Positions 45,167-53,613 of a DNA stretch of 64,000 nucleotides are shown here, one piece after another (within the stretch, counting starts at the first letter, position 1; every line of letters starts with the position of its first letter). The translations under genes and the position numbers were made by a program. Origin of the DNA: Halopseudomonas xiamenensis (GTDB lineage Bacteria; Pseudomonadota; Gammaproteobacteria; Pseudomonadales; Pseudomonadaceae); the NCBI RefSeq assembly GCF_014219065.1, contig NZ_JACLGO010000001.1, positions 186,001-250,000 of the forward strand, in the 5' to 3' direction. The notes under the pieces are model-generated. The model was not told the DNA's origin. It was given only the letters and a program-made list of their open reading frames with translations, and did not search any database.

Positions 45167-46606
45167 TTGCGCATCACACCTTTCCCCCTGGCCGTGTTAC
45201 CCCTTACCTTGAGTGCCTTGCTGATATCCGGTTGTCTCGGTGGTGGAGGCGGTGGAAGCAGTAGTAGCGGTGATCCTGATGAAACTGCTCCGCCCGAGAT
45301 GACCCGTGAACATGACGAGCGCGTTTTCGCCCCGCGAGAGGCTCCGGTGGCTGCCCGCCCCGGTAGTAGTACTTATGTTGGCACATACCCGGGATTGCAG
45401 GGTGAGGCGGTCTATGTCGTCGAAGTCCCCGACGGTTGGGATGGCGATGGGTTGATCATGTACACTCATGGTTATCGCGGCACAGGTCCGGATCTTCCGC
45501 CATCGGTACCGGGGACCCCATGGCGCGATGCGGCACTGGCGGCAGGATACGCCTGGGCATCGTCTTCCTATTCGGCCAATTACTACGATGTACGAGCCGG
45601 TATCGAAGACACCAACAAGCTGGCGCTGAATTTCATCGACTATCTTGAGGCAGACCATAGTGTACGGCTTGCCGAGCCTGATCATTACCTGATCTCCGGT
45701 GAATCTCTGGGTGGTCATGTCGCCGCTGCGGCGGTGGACCGCGAGAACATGGAAAGGACCTTGAACAAGGTGCCCTATGCGGGCGCGATGCCGCTATGTC
45801 AGGCGGAGCAGAATCAGTTCCAGTGGCTGGGCGACTATCCGCGGGTGCTGATGGAACTGAGCGGTTATGGCGATGCGGACTACACGGACTTCCAGGATCT
45901 GCTACCGCAGATGCTCGGAGCCTTGTTCAATTTCAACGGTACCTCTCCGAACTGGAGCTCGCCACGCGGTGTGAACGGCGAGCGGCTGGTAGGTATCGCC
46001 CGCAATCTCACCGGTGGCGAGCGTCCGGTCTTCGACGAAGGCTTTGCGGTTGATGTATGGCAGGGTGCGGTGCTGAGTACCGGCGGCTCCGAAGGTAATA
46101 TCACCGGCATTCTTGCCCGTAATGGCTATGGTAACGAGAATCAGGTTTACCGCTGGACCAGCGGCTCGGAGCCGACCGAGGACGAGCTGGCTTTCAATGA
46201 ACAGATCGCGCGAGTCAGCGCTGATGAGGATGCCAATCTCCCGCGGGAAGATGGGGTGCGCTGGATTCCGCTGGTCGCGGGCGACTTCGGCGTGCCGGTG
46301 CTGACCTTGCATACTCTGGGTGACTTCTATGTGCCGTTCCGGCATCAGCAGCTGTATCGCGAAGGGGCCGAGGAGCATGGTAACGAGGAACTCTTGGTAC
46401 AGCGCGCTATCCGGGCAACCGGTCACTGTGGATTCTCCGACGAGGAAATTACCCGGGCGATGAACGACTGGCTGGACTGGGTGAATGGCGGTAGCGCACC
46501 GGCCGGCGATGAGGTGCTTGATCCTGCCGTGGTGGCCGATGCGAATTACGGTTGTACCTTCACCACCCCTCAACGGGGGGACGTGCCTGCCTGCGGGGCA
46601 AACTGA
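45167..46606 (+). CDS. Lipoprotein with alpha/beta-hydrolase domain
   Basis: A 479-residue probable outer-membrane lipoprotein: signal peptide with lipobox LISGC (Cys23), then a GGGGGSSSS linker. The hydrolase domain shows an oxyanion-type LIMYTHGYRG, nucleophile elbow SGESLGGH (Ser180), an Asp in LHTLGDFYVPF and a terminal His in RATGHCGFSDEE. The substrate is unknown; tannase/feruloyl-esterase-like or amidase-like hydrolases are possible. The start is TTG at 45167 with GGAGG 6 bp upstream. An AAAAACAA word (Crc/Hfq-type CA motif) directly precedes the ribosome site. Confidence 0.8.
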   Translation: MRITPFPLAVLPLTLSALLISGCLGGGGGGSSSSGDPDETAPPEMTREHDERVFAPREAPVAARPGSSTYVGTYPGLQGEAVYVVEVPDGWDGDGLIMYTHGYRGTGPDLPPSVPGTPWRDAALAAGYAWASSSYSANYYDVRAGIEDTNKLALNFIDYLEADHSVRLAEPDHYLISGESLGGHVAAAAVDRENMERTLNKVPYAGAMPLCQAEQNQFQWLGDYPRVLMELSGYGDADYTDFQDLLPQMLGALFNFNGTSPNWSSPRGVNGERLVGIARNLTGGERPVFDEGFAVDVWQGAVLSTGGSEGNITGILARNGYGNENQVYRWTSGSEPTEDELAFNEQIARVSADEDANLPREDGVRWIPLVAGDFGVPVLTLHTLGDFYVPFRHQQLYREGAEEHGNEELLVQRAIRATGHCGFSDEEITRAMNDWLDWVNGGSAPAGDEVLDPAVVADANYGCTFTTPQRGDVPACGAN

Positions 46607-46719
46607 GCTGAACCAGCCGTGGCGAGGGATCGCCACGGCTGGCCGCACATCACCTGATCGTGCAGCATTCTGCGGTAACAGCTACAATCTGCCGTTTTTC
46701 CACTCCGGCGGTCCTGTCC

Positions 46720-48717
46720 ATGCCCCTACCCAAGCACCATCTCGAACTGCTCAGCCCGGCCCGGGATGTCACCATCGCCCGCGAGGCCATCCTGCATGGC
46801 GCCGATGCGGTGTATATCGGCGGCCCGAGTTTCGGTGCTCGGCACAATGCCGAAAACAGCGTTGCCGATATCGCCGAGCTGGTGCGTTTTGCCCGGCTGT
46901 TCCATGTGCGCATCTTCGTCACGCTCAATACCATCCTGCATGACGACGAGCTGGAGCCGGCACGCCAACTGATCCACCAGCTGTACGACGCCGGTGTGGA
47001 TGCGCTGATCGTGCAGGACATGGGCATCATGGAGCTGGATATCCCGCCGATCGAGATCCATGCCAGCACTCAATGCGATATCCGCACGCTGGACAAGGCC
47101 GCCTTTCTCGACCGTGCCGGTTTCTCGCAGCTGGTGCTGGCCCGCGAGTTGAACCTGCAGCAGATCAGCGCCATCCACCAGCAGGTCGACTCAACCATCG
47201 AGTTCTTTATCCATGGCGCCCTGTGCGTGGCCTTTTCCGGGCAGTGCAATATCTCCCACGCGCAGACCGGACGCAGTGCCAACCGCGGCGACTGCTCCCA
47301 GGCCTGTCGCCTGCCCTATACGCTCAAGGATGAACATGGCGGCGTGGTCGCCTATGAAAAGCACCTGCTGTCGATGAAGGACAACAACCAGAGTGCCAAC
47401 CTGCGCGCTCTGGTCGATGCCGGCGTGCGTTCGTTCAAGATCGAGGGGCGTTACAAGGATGTCGGCTATGTGAAGAACATCACCGCCTATTATCGCCAGC
47501 GCCTGGATGAGATTCTCGAGCAGCGCCCCGACCTGGCCCGCGCCTCCAGCGGCCGTACCGCGCATTTCTTCGTGCCCGACCCGGACAAGACCTTCCATCG
47601 CGGCAGCACCGATTATTTCGTCACCGACCGCAAGATTGATATTGGTGCCTTCGACTCGCCGACCTTCACCGGCTTGGTGGTCGGCGAGCTGCAGCAGGTG
47701 CGCAAGAATGACCTGCTGGCGGTGACCCATGAGCCTCTGTCCAACGGCGACGGGCTGAACGTGCTGGTCAAACGCGAGGTGGTGGGCTTCCGCGCCAACG
47801 TCGCGCAGCAACTGAGCCAGTTCGAGGAGGACGGCCAGCCGCGCTGGCAATACCGCATCGAGCCCAACGAGATGCCCGAGCAACTGCGCCGGGCGCGACT
47901 GCCGCAGACGCTGAGTCGCAACCTGGATCACAACTGGCAGCAAGCCTTGCAGAAAGTCTCGGCGGAGCGGCGCATCGGTTTGCGCTGGCAGGTCGAGCTG
48001 TCCGCCGACAGCCTCAAGTTGACTGCCTCCAGCGAAGAAGGGATTCGCGCCAGCAGTGAGCTGGCCGGGCCATTCGAGTCGGCCAAACAGCCGGAGAAGG
48101 CACTGGATCAGCTACGCGATCTGCTTGGTCAGCTGGGCACCACCAGCTATCACGCCGAACAGGCGGAGATCCTCGGCGACTTCGTGCCCTTCGTGCCCAA
48201 CTCGCAGCTCAAGGCCCTGCGCCGTGACGTCATCGATCAGCTCAGCCAGGCACGTATCGCGGCTTTCCCGCATGGCCACCGCAAACCGGTCAGCGAGCCG
48301 CCGCCGGTGTACCCGCAGTCGCACCTGACCTTCCTGGCCAACGTCTACAATCACAAGGCGCGCGCCTTCTACCAGCGCTACGGAGTGGAGTTGATCGATG
48401 CGGCCTACGAGGCGCATGAGGAAACCGGGGAAGTGCCGGTGATGATCACCAAGCACTGCCTGCGTTTCTCCTTCAACCTGTGCCCGAAACAGGCCAAGGG
48501 AGTGACCGGTGTACGTACCAAGGTCGCGCCCATGCAACTGGTGCATGGCGATGAGGTGCTGACGCTGAAGTTCGACTGCAAACCCTGCGAGATGCATGTG
48601 ATCGGCAAGATCAAGGGCAATATCCTCAACCTGCCGCAGCCGGGTAGTGGGCGCAATATCGTTGGCTCTATCACACCGGAAGATTTGCTCAAGACCATCC
48701 GCCGCGCACCGCACTGA
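46720..48717 (+). CDS. rlhA: 23S rRNA 5-hydroxycytidine C2501 synthase RlhA (U32 peptidase family)
   Basis: A 665-residue U32-family protein matching E. coli RlhA (YdcP) throughout: HLELLSPARDVTIAREAILH, IHASTQCDIRTL, SGQCNISHAQTGRSANRGDC, RSFKIEGRYKDVGYVKNITA, and the C-terminal CLRFSFNLCPKQAKG and FDCKPCEMHVIGKIK with conserved Cys. It hydroxylates C2501 of 23S rRNA using prephenate-linked chemistry in E. coli. ATG at 46720 gives the canonical N-terminus. Confidence 0.93.
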   Translation: MPLPKHHLELLSPARDVTIAREAILHGADAVYIGGPSFGARHNAENSVADIAELVRFARLFHVRIFVTLNTILHDDELEPARQLIHQLYDAGVDALIVQDMGIMELDIPPIEIHASTQCDIRTLDKAAFLDRAGFSQLVLARELNLQQISAIHQQVDSTIEFFIHGALCVAFSGQCNISHAQTGRSANRGDCSQACRLPYTLKDEHGGVVAYEKHLLSMKDNNQSANLRALVDAGVRSFKIEGRYKDVGYVKNITAYYRQRLDEILEQRPDLARASSGRTAHFFVPDPDKTFHRGSTDYFVTDRKIDIGAFDSPTFTGLVVGELQQVRKNDLLAVTHEPLSNGDGLNVLVKREVVGFRANVAQQLSQFEEDGQPRWQYRIEPNEMPEQLRRARLPQTLSRNLDHNWQQALQKVSAERRIGLRWQVELSADSLKLTASSEEGIRASSELAGPFESAKQPEKALDQLRDLLGQLGTTSYHAEQAEILGDFVPFVPNSQLKALRRDVIDQLSQARIAAFPHGHRKPVSEPPPVYPQSHLTFLANVYNHKARAFYQRYGVELIDAAYEAHEETGEVPVMITKHCLRFSFNLCPKQAKGVTGVRTKVAPMQLVHGDEVLTLKFDCKPCEMHVIGKIKGNILNLPQPGSGRNIVGSITPEDLLKTIRRAPH

Positions 48718-48729
48718 TTGATCTGGCGC

Positions 48730-49012
48730 CAGAGTGCCCCTGCGCTACGCCTGGCGGACTTCAGGGAAAACGCTGGCGTTGCTGGCAGTCCGCTGTCGTC
48801 GAGCGGGGGCTCGACAACCCGACACCCGCACGGTGTACCCCTGGGGGTGTAGCGCGCCTGCGCTACGCCTGGCGGACTTGCAGGGAAATGCTGGCGTTGC
48901 TGGCAATCCGCTGTCGCCGAGTCGATCGCGGCCCGAGGCGCTCGACAACCCGAGGTCTGTGCCCTGTGATGGGGTGTAGCGCCCCGGTCCGCGTTCGGGC
49001 GCTGCGCCTTGC
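48730..49012. repeat. Two-hairpin repeat array between rlhA and the CHAD gene
   Basis: In order: half-decayed hairpin 1 (48730-48753), short hairpin 2 (48792-48821), short hairpin 1 (48844-48870), medium-loop hairpin 2 (48909-48951) and long-loop hairpin 1 (48971-49012). It fills the 308 bp convergent gap; no gene seen. Confidence 0.88.
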
Positions 49013-49025
49013 GGACCAGACGGAA

Positions 49026-49825
49026 TCACTGGCGTTTCTTAGCTTTTTTCCCGGAGCGCTTCTTCTTGTGGTTCGGCAATACCTTCGCCAGCTTGCGCAG
49101 CAGCGTTTCGGCTTCCGCCAGTTCCTGCTCTGCTGCCTCCTCCCATGCCGGCTCTAGCACCTGCAGATCGCTTTCCTGCTGGCTCCTGAGCAGCCACTGG
49201 TAATGGTCATGCCAGGCGCCCAGTGCGGCCTGGGCTTTTTTCAGTGATTTGGTGGCCTTGCTGGACAGTGGGGACAACGACGGGAAGGCATCGGTGAGAT
49301 AGCGGGTGCGTTTGACCAGGATGCGCAGGCGGTGGCGGTCGAAGTCGGCATCATCCAGCGCTTTGTGCAGCTTGCCAACCTGCCTGTCGAGAGCCTTGCG
49401 GATGGTGCGCTTGAGCTTGCGCGAGTCCCCGCCCAGTCCGGATGCCTGGAAGGCCGCCGGCCATTGTTGCAGTTGGTTGAACAGCCGGGTCAGTTGCGGC
49501 GCCTCGACGATCTGCCGGTGCTGTACCTCCAGCTGGGGCAGGCGGGCCTGGGCCAGCGCATGTTCGCCGCGCTGGTGCAGTTCGGCGATCAGTACTTCCA
49601 GGTCCCGGGTCGGGGTGGTCAGCCGACCCACCTCGGTCGCCGCTTCGCGCAGGGCTTGGTTTTCCGGCAGTGAGCGGAGCGGGCGATCAGGCTGCGGATG
49701 CGCCTTACCGCAATGCGCAGGTCATGCAGTGCCTCATCGTCGGCTTCAACTGCCAGACGCTCGTGGGCTTTCAGCAATGCCGTTTCGAGGCTGCGAATCT
49801 CTGTTACGTAGCTGTCCAGGAACAT
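49026..49825 (-). pseudogene. CHAD-domain protein gene with a single-base frameshift
   Basis: Two frames together make one CHAD protein of about 266 residues. The first (49825 to about 49685) reads from MFLDSYVTEIRS to HDLRIAVRRIRSLI; the continuation RPLRSLPENQALREAATEVGRL then lies in another frame down to 49026. Restoring one C (ATC-CGC-CCG instead of ATCGCCCG, near 49684-49688) joins them. CHAD proteins bind polyphosphate through such basic His/Arg helices. The downstream half ends in a Lys-rich tail (NHKKKRSGKKAKKRQ). It could be a true inactivating deletion or a sequencing error. Confidence 0.8.
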
Positions 49826-49888
49826 GGCTCATCCAGCCCGGTTGTGAAATGAACCCGGTTGAGGCTAGCAGAGATTGAGCGAAGCGCG

Positions 49889-50152
49889 TCAGGACGCGCC
49901 CTCACTCCTGGCCTTGACCGCATCCTCATGCAGCGACTCGCTCAACTGGTCGACCACCAGCGCCCAAGTGGCATCGGCCTTGAGCTGTTCGCTCAGGAAC
50001 TGGCGCTGGCCGTCGTTCCAGTAGGGTGCGTCGGTGAGAGCCATGTCGGCGGGCAGTTGGTGGGTCTTGATGAACTCGGCGATGGCCGGCTCGCTGGCGT
50101 CCAGGCCCAGTTGCAGGAACAGGTTGGTCATTCTCACTTCGGTATCGTTCAT
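49889..50152 (-). CDS. DUF2789 family protein
   Basis: An 87-residue small cytoplasmic protein with the DUF2789 pattern: LFLQLGLDASEPAIAEFIKTHQ, MALTDAPYWNDGQRQFLSEQL and DATWALVVDQLSESLHED. Function unknown. It is a single gene followed by the CHAD gene in the same direction, 63 bp on. Confidence 0.85.
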   Translation of the reverse strand: MNDTEVRMTNLFLQLGLDASEPAIAEFIKTHQLPADMALTDAPYWNDGQRQFLSEQLKADATWALVVDQLSESLHEDAVKARSEGAS

Positions 50153-50273
50153 GTCTACTCCCCTTGATAGGTCTTGATATCTAACCTATCTCGTTGGCCG
50201 GGGAAAGCAAGTTGCCTGTTGCTTATCAGGCGCCGGATTGCCGGCAATGTCGGCGTTTTTCTTCAAGCCCGTC

Positions 50274-50582
50274 AAGCGTAGCGCCCGAACGCGGACCGGG
50301 GCGCTACACCCCCAGGGGTGCACCGTACGGGTGTCGGGTTGTCGAGCACCTCGGGCCGCGATTGGACCGGGTCACGTTGACCGGGCTGCGATCAGCTCGA
50401 CGACAGCGGCCAGTATCTTCAGGGCCGCTCGGCAGACTCGGCAAGGCGTAGCGCAGGGGCGCTACACCCCCAGGGGGGCGTCGTGCGAGTGTCGGGTTGT
50501 CGAGCCCCTGCTCGACGACGGCCAGCATCTTCAGGGCTGCCCGGCAGGCTTGGCAAGGCGTAGCGCGGGGCACTACACCCCC
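50274..50582. repeat. Two-hairpin repeat array between the DUF2789 and chemoreceptor genes
   Basis: Long hairpin 1 (50274-50314), very long hairpin 2 with the GGACCGGGTCACGTTGACC core (50335-50408), short hairpin 1 (50445-50472), short hairpin 2 (50492-50521) and short hairpin 1 with one mutated arm (50556-50582). It occupies most of the 457 bp gap, on the 3' side of the chemoreceptor gene. Confidence 0.88.
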
Positions 50583-50609
50583 AGAGGACTCCCGCCCGAG
50601 CACGCAGGC

Positions 50610-52499
50610 TCAGATACGGAAGCTGTCCACCAACTGCTTGAGCCGGGTGGTCTGGCGGTCGAGTTCGGAGCAGGCCTGCAGGGTCGATTGCAGGTTGTCC
50701 ACGCCCTGTTGGTTCAGGGTGTTGATCTCGGTGATGTCGACATTCAGCGACTCGATGACGTTGGTCTGCTCCTCGGTGGCGGCGGCCACCGACTGGTTCA
50801 TGGCATCGATCTCGCCGATTCGCCCGGTCACGCTGACCAGACGCTCGCCGGCCTGGTTGGCGATGCTCACGCTGTGTTCGCTTTCCTGCTGGCTCTCGGT
50901 CATGGCGTTGACCGAGTCACCGGCGTCGACCTGCAGCTCGGCGATCATCTGGTGGATTTCCTCGGCCGACACCTGGGTGCGGTGGGCCAGGTTGCGCACC
51001 TCGTCGGCCACCACGGCGAAGCCACGCCCGGCCTCACCGGCGCGGGCCGCTTCGATGGCGGCGTTCAGCGCCAGCAGGTTGGTCTGTTCGGAAATGCCGC
51101 GAATAACCTCGAGAATGTGGTTGATGTTGACGGTTTTCTGGCTCAGCGCCTCGATGCGTACGCAGGAATCGCTGATCTTTTCTGAAAGCTGCTGCATGGC
51201 GCGGATATTCTGCTCGACCACCTCGCGCCCGCCGTCTGCCTGTTGCCGCGCGTCGCTGGCCTGATGCGAGGCATGCGCGGCGTTGCTGGCGATTTCCTGG
51301 GCGGCGGCGCCCAGTTCGTTGATCGCTGCGGCGACGCTGTTGGTGCGCAGCGCCTGTTCATCGGAATTGGCCATGGACGAGTTCGAAGCGCTCAGTACCT
51401 GGGCGGCCACCGCATTGACCTGGGCCGTGGCCGAGGACACTTCGCTGATCGACGCATGGATACGCTCGACGAAGCGGTTGAAAGCACTGGCCAGCTCGCC
51501 GAACTCATCCCGGGAATCGACCGCCAGCCGGCGGGTCAGATCGCCTTCGCCCTCGGCTATGTTGGCCATGGCTTGGCCCATCGCGGTGAGCGGGCGCATC
51601 AGTACCCGGATCAGCAGGCCGAGCAGGAGGATGATGAACACCACCGACACCAGCACCGCCACCAAGGCGGAAGCGCGAAACTCCGACAGCGCCGAGTAGG
51701 CCTCGTTGCGGTCCACCAGGACGCCGATATGCCAATCGACCGACGGCAGACCGCGCACCGGTACGAAGGTCAGGATGCGCTCGACGCCGTCCAGCGTCAC
51801 GTCCTGCAGGTCGCGCGAGATGCTCAGGTTGTCGTTGGGGTACAGCTCGGCGAGGGTTTTCATCACCACGCGCTGGTCGGGGTGAACCAGTATCTTGCCG
51901 TTGCCATTGACCAGGAAGGCATAGCCCATACCGTCGAAGTCCTGGGCGTTGATCATGTCCACCAGCGTCTGCAGGCTCAGGTCGCCGCCGGCCACGCCAA
52001 TGGTCTGGCCGCTGCGCTGGACCGGCAGGGTAGCGGTGATCACCAGTTGGTTGGTGCCGGTATCCACATAGGGTTCGGTCAGGGTGGTGCCGTTGGCGGC
52101 AATCGCCGCCTGGTACCAGGGGCGCGGGCGTGGGTCGAAATCGTCCGGCAGCGGCTGCTCGGGGCGGACGATGAACTCACCGTCGCTACGACCGAAGAAG
52201 CTGTTGGTGAAGGTCGAGCGCAGCGCCGGTTGCGCCATCAGGGCGCCGATCGTGGGGGTGTCGTCCTGGCGGGCGACGGTCTGGGCGGTGTTTTCCAGCA
52301 GCAACAGGCGTCCGGCAATCCAGCTCTGGATATATTGACTGGTGGTGTCGCCGACATCGCCGAGGTAGTTGGTCAGGTTGGTGCGGATGAAGTTGCGCTG
52401 CAGGTAGTCGTTGTACAGCGTGAACATGGAGAAGGTCGCCACCACGACCAGCGAGGCGGCGAGCAGTATCTTGTGGCTGAACTTCAGATGATTGAGCAT
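50610..52499 (-). CDS. Methyl-accepting chemotaxis protein with dCache sensor domain
   Basis: A 629-residue chemoreceptor: helix 1 (about 8-28), a periplasmic double-Cache domain (about 30-275), helix 2 (about 280-302), HAMP, then a cytoplasmic signalling domain with the tip [39 protein letters not shown]. In the sensor, [15 protein letters not shown] and GVAGGDLSL resemble the amino-acid-binding dCache pattern of PctA-type receptors, so amino acids are a reasonable ligand guess. ATG at 52499 gives a normal N-terminus; the frame stays open upstream through the repeat. Confidence 0.92.
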   Translation of the reverse strand: MLNHLKFSHKILLAASLVVVATFSMFTLYNDYLQRNFIRTNLTNYLGDVGDTTSQYIQSWIAGRLLLLENTAQTVARQDDTPTIGALMAQPALRSTFTNSFFGRSDGEFIVRPEQPLPDDFDPRPRPWYQAAIAANGTTLTEPYVDTGTNQLVITATLPVQRSGQTIGVAGGDLSLQTLVDMINAQDFDGMGYAFLVNGNGKILVHPDQRVVMKTLAELYPNDNLSISRDLQDVTLDGVERILTFVPVRGLPSVDWHIGVLVDRNEAYSALSEFRASALVAVLVSVVFIILLLGLLIRVLMRPLTAMGQAMANIAEGEGDLTRRLAVDSRDEFGELASAFNRFVERIHASISEVSSATAQVNAVAAQVLSASNSSMANSDEQALRTNSVAAAINELGAAAQEIASNAAHASHQASDARQQADGGREVVEQNIRAMQQLSEKISDSCVRIEALSQKTVNINHILEVIRGISEQTNLLALNAAIEAARAGEAGRGFAVVADEVRNLAHRTQVSAEEIHQMIAELQVDAGDSVNAMTESQQESEHSVSIANQAGERLVSVTGRIGEIDAMNQSVAAATEEQTNVIESLNVDITEINTLNQQGVDNLQSTLQACSELDRQTTRLKQLVDSFRI

Positions 52500-52600
52500 G
52501 GGCGATCCCGGGGCCGGTTCAACTGGCCTCTCTATGACTTTGCAAGGTTTACTCCATATCGGCAGGTAAGCGGCAGACTTGAGCGGTGGGGGCGCGGGCT

Positions 52601-52841
52601 GGGGGTGTAGCCCCGGGCCGCGCCTGGCGGAGTTGAGGGAAGCGCCGGCGTGGCTGGCAGTCCACTGTCGTCGAGCGGGGGCTCGACAACCCGACATCCG
52701 CACGGTGTGCCCCTGGGGGTGTAGCGCCCCTGCGCTACGCCTGGCGTAGTTGAGGGGAAACGCTGGTGTGGCGGCAGTTAGCTGTCGTCGAGCTGATCGC
52801 AGCCCGGCCCGATTGCGGCCTGAGGCGCTAGACAACTCGGG
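52601..52841. repeat. Two-hairpin repeat array between the chemoreceptor gene and nrdG
   Basis: Decayed hairpin 1 (52601-52627), short hairpin 2 (52664-52693), short hairpin 1 (52716-52744) and a long hairpin 2 (52782-52841) whose loop carries CGATTGCGG/GATCGCAG words. It fills most of the 351 bp gap and abuts the 3' end of nrdG. Confidence 0.85.
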
Positions 52842-52850
52842 GTGGAGGCT

Positions 52851-53450
52851 TTAGCCGTGCAAACGCCCCTGCTGTATCACCACCGAACTCGCGCCCATCG
52901 CCAGCAGCCGCTGGCGCACCCACTGTGCATCGCTGTCATCCAGCCAGTCGGGGTGGGCGGTGATGCGGAACTGGTGGGGCACGCCGCTGGCCAGTACCAG
53001 TTCGGCGCTGTGCCAGGCGGCTTCGCCGCTGTCGCGGGTGCGGGTGATCAGATGGTAATCAGCTTGCCTGGCCTTCACGTCGAGGCCGATCCAGTCGATC
53101 AGTGGCAGCAGCCTTTCCAGCTTGCGCGGGTAGATGCCGGCGCTGTGCAGGCCGATCTTGAAGCCCATGTCCCGTACCTGTTCGATGGCCTGCGGCAACG
53201 CGGCCTGGAAGGTCGGCTCGCCGCCGGAAAACACCACCGCATCGAGCAGCCCGCGGCGGTTGTCGAGGAACTCGATTATCTGGCTCCAGGGTATCTCGCT
53301 GTCACCGCGTGCCGGCAGCAGATCGGGGTTGTGGCAGTACACACAGCGCCATGCGCAACCCTGGGTAAAGACCACCGCGGCGAGTTCGCCGGGGTAGTCG
53401 ATGCTGGTGAGGGGCACCAGGCCCCCCACCCGGAGCGTATCAGCAGCCAT
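52851..53450 (-). CDS. nrdG: Anaerobic ribonucleotide reductase activating enzyme
   Basis: A 199-residue radical SAM activase that generates the glycyl radical on class III reductase. The cluster motif is CAWRCVYCHNP, preceded by PLTSIDYPGELAAVVFTQG, with FSGGEPTFQ of the SAM site and GLDVKA. The start at ATG 53450 overlaps the end of the small glycyl-radical gene by 11 bp; the ribosome site is weak, which suggests coupling. It is the third gene of the nrdD operon. Confidence 0.92.
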   Translation of the reverse strand: MAADTLRVGGLVPLTSIDYPGELAAVVFTQGCAWRCVYCHNPDLLPARGDSEIPWSQIIEFLDNRRGLLDAVVFSGGEPTFQAALPQAIEQVRDMGFKIGLHSAGIYPRKLERLLPLIDWIGLDVKARQADYHLITRTRDSGEAAWHSAELVLASGVPHQFRITAHPDWLDDSDAQWVRQRLLAMGASSVVIQQGRLHG

Positions 53451-53613
53451 TGCTGGCTGTGGCCTGCGGCTGGAAGAACTGCCGCTCTTGGTGCTCCGAC
53501 TGCTTGCCGGGGTTCCAGGAGGACACTGGGCGGTGGTAGCCCATGACCCGGGTCCAGACCTCGCAACGTACGCGTTCATGGTCATGCAGAGTGGTGATGG
53601 CTTGCTTGTTCAT
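53440..53613 (-). CDS. Free-standing glycyl-radical domain of class III ribonucleotide reductase
   Basis: A 57-residue protein whose core CEVWTRVMGYHRPV and WNPGKQSEHQERQFF are the C-terminal glycyl-radical segment normally fused to NrdD; Gly25 (in RVMGY) is the predicted radical site. Its ATG overlaps the nrdD stop as ATGA (53610-53613) and has AAGGAG 7 bp upstream, inside the nrdD end, so it is built for coupled translation. It is therefore unlikely to be a chance frameshift product. It must associate with the NrdD body to complete the active site, much as GrcA supplies a spare domain to pyruvate formate-lyase. Confidence 0.85.
   Translation of the reverse strand: MNKQAITTLHDHERVRCEVWTRVMGYHRPVSSWNPGKQSEHQERQFFQPQATASNGC

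Noticed and set aside
49619-49825. Programmed ribosomal frameshift in the CHAD gene
   Set aside because: There is no slippery heptamer or stimulatory structure at ATCGCCCG; a one-base deletion explains it more simply.
53440-53613. Treating the small glycyl-radical frame as a frameshifted end of nrdD
   Set aside because: It has its own ATG, an optimal AAGGAG site and an ATGA overlap, which a random indel would not create.
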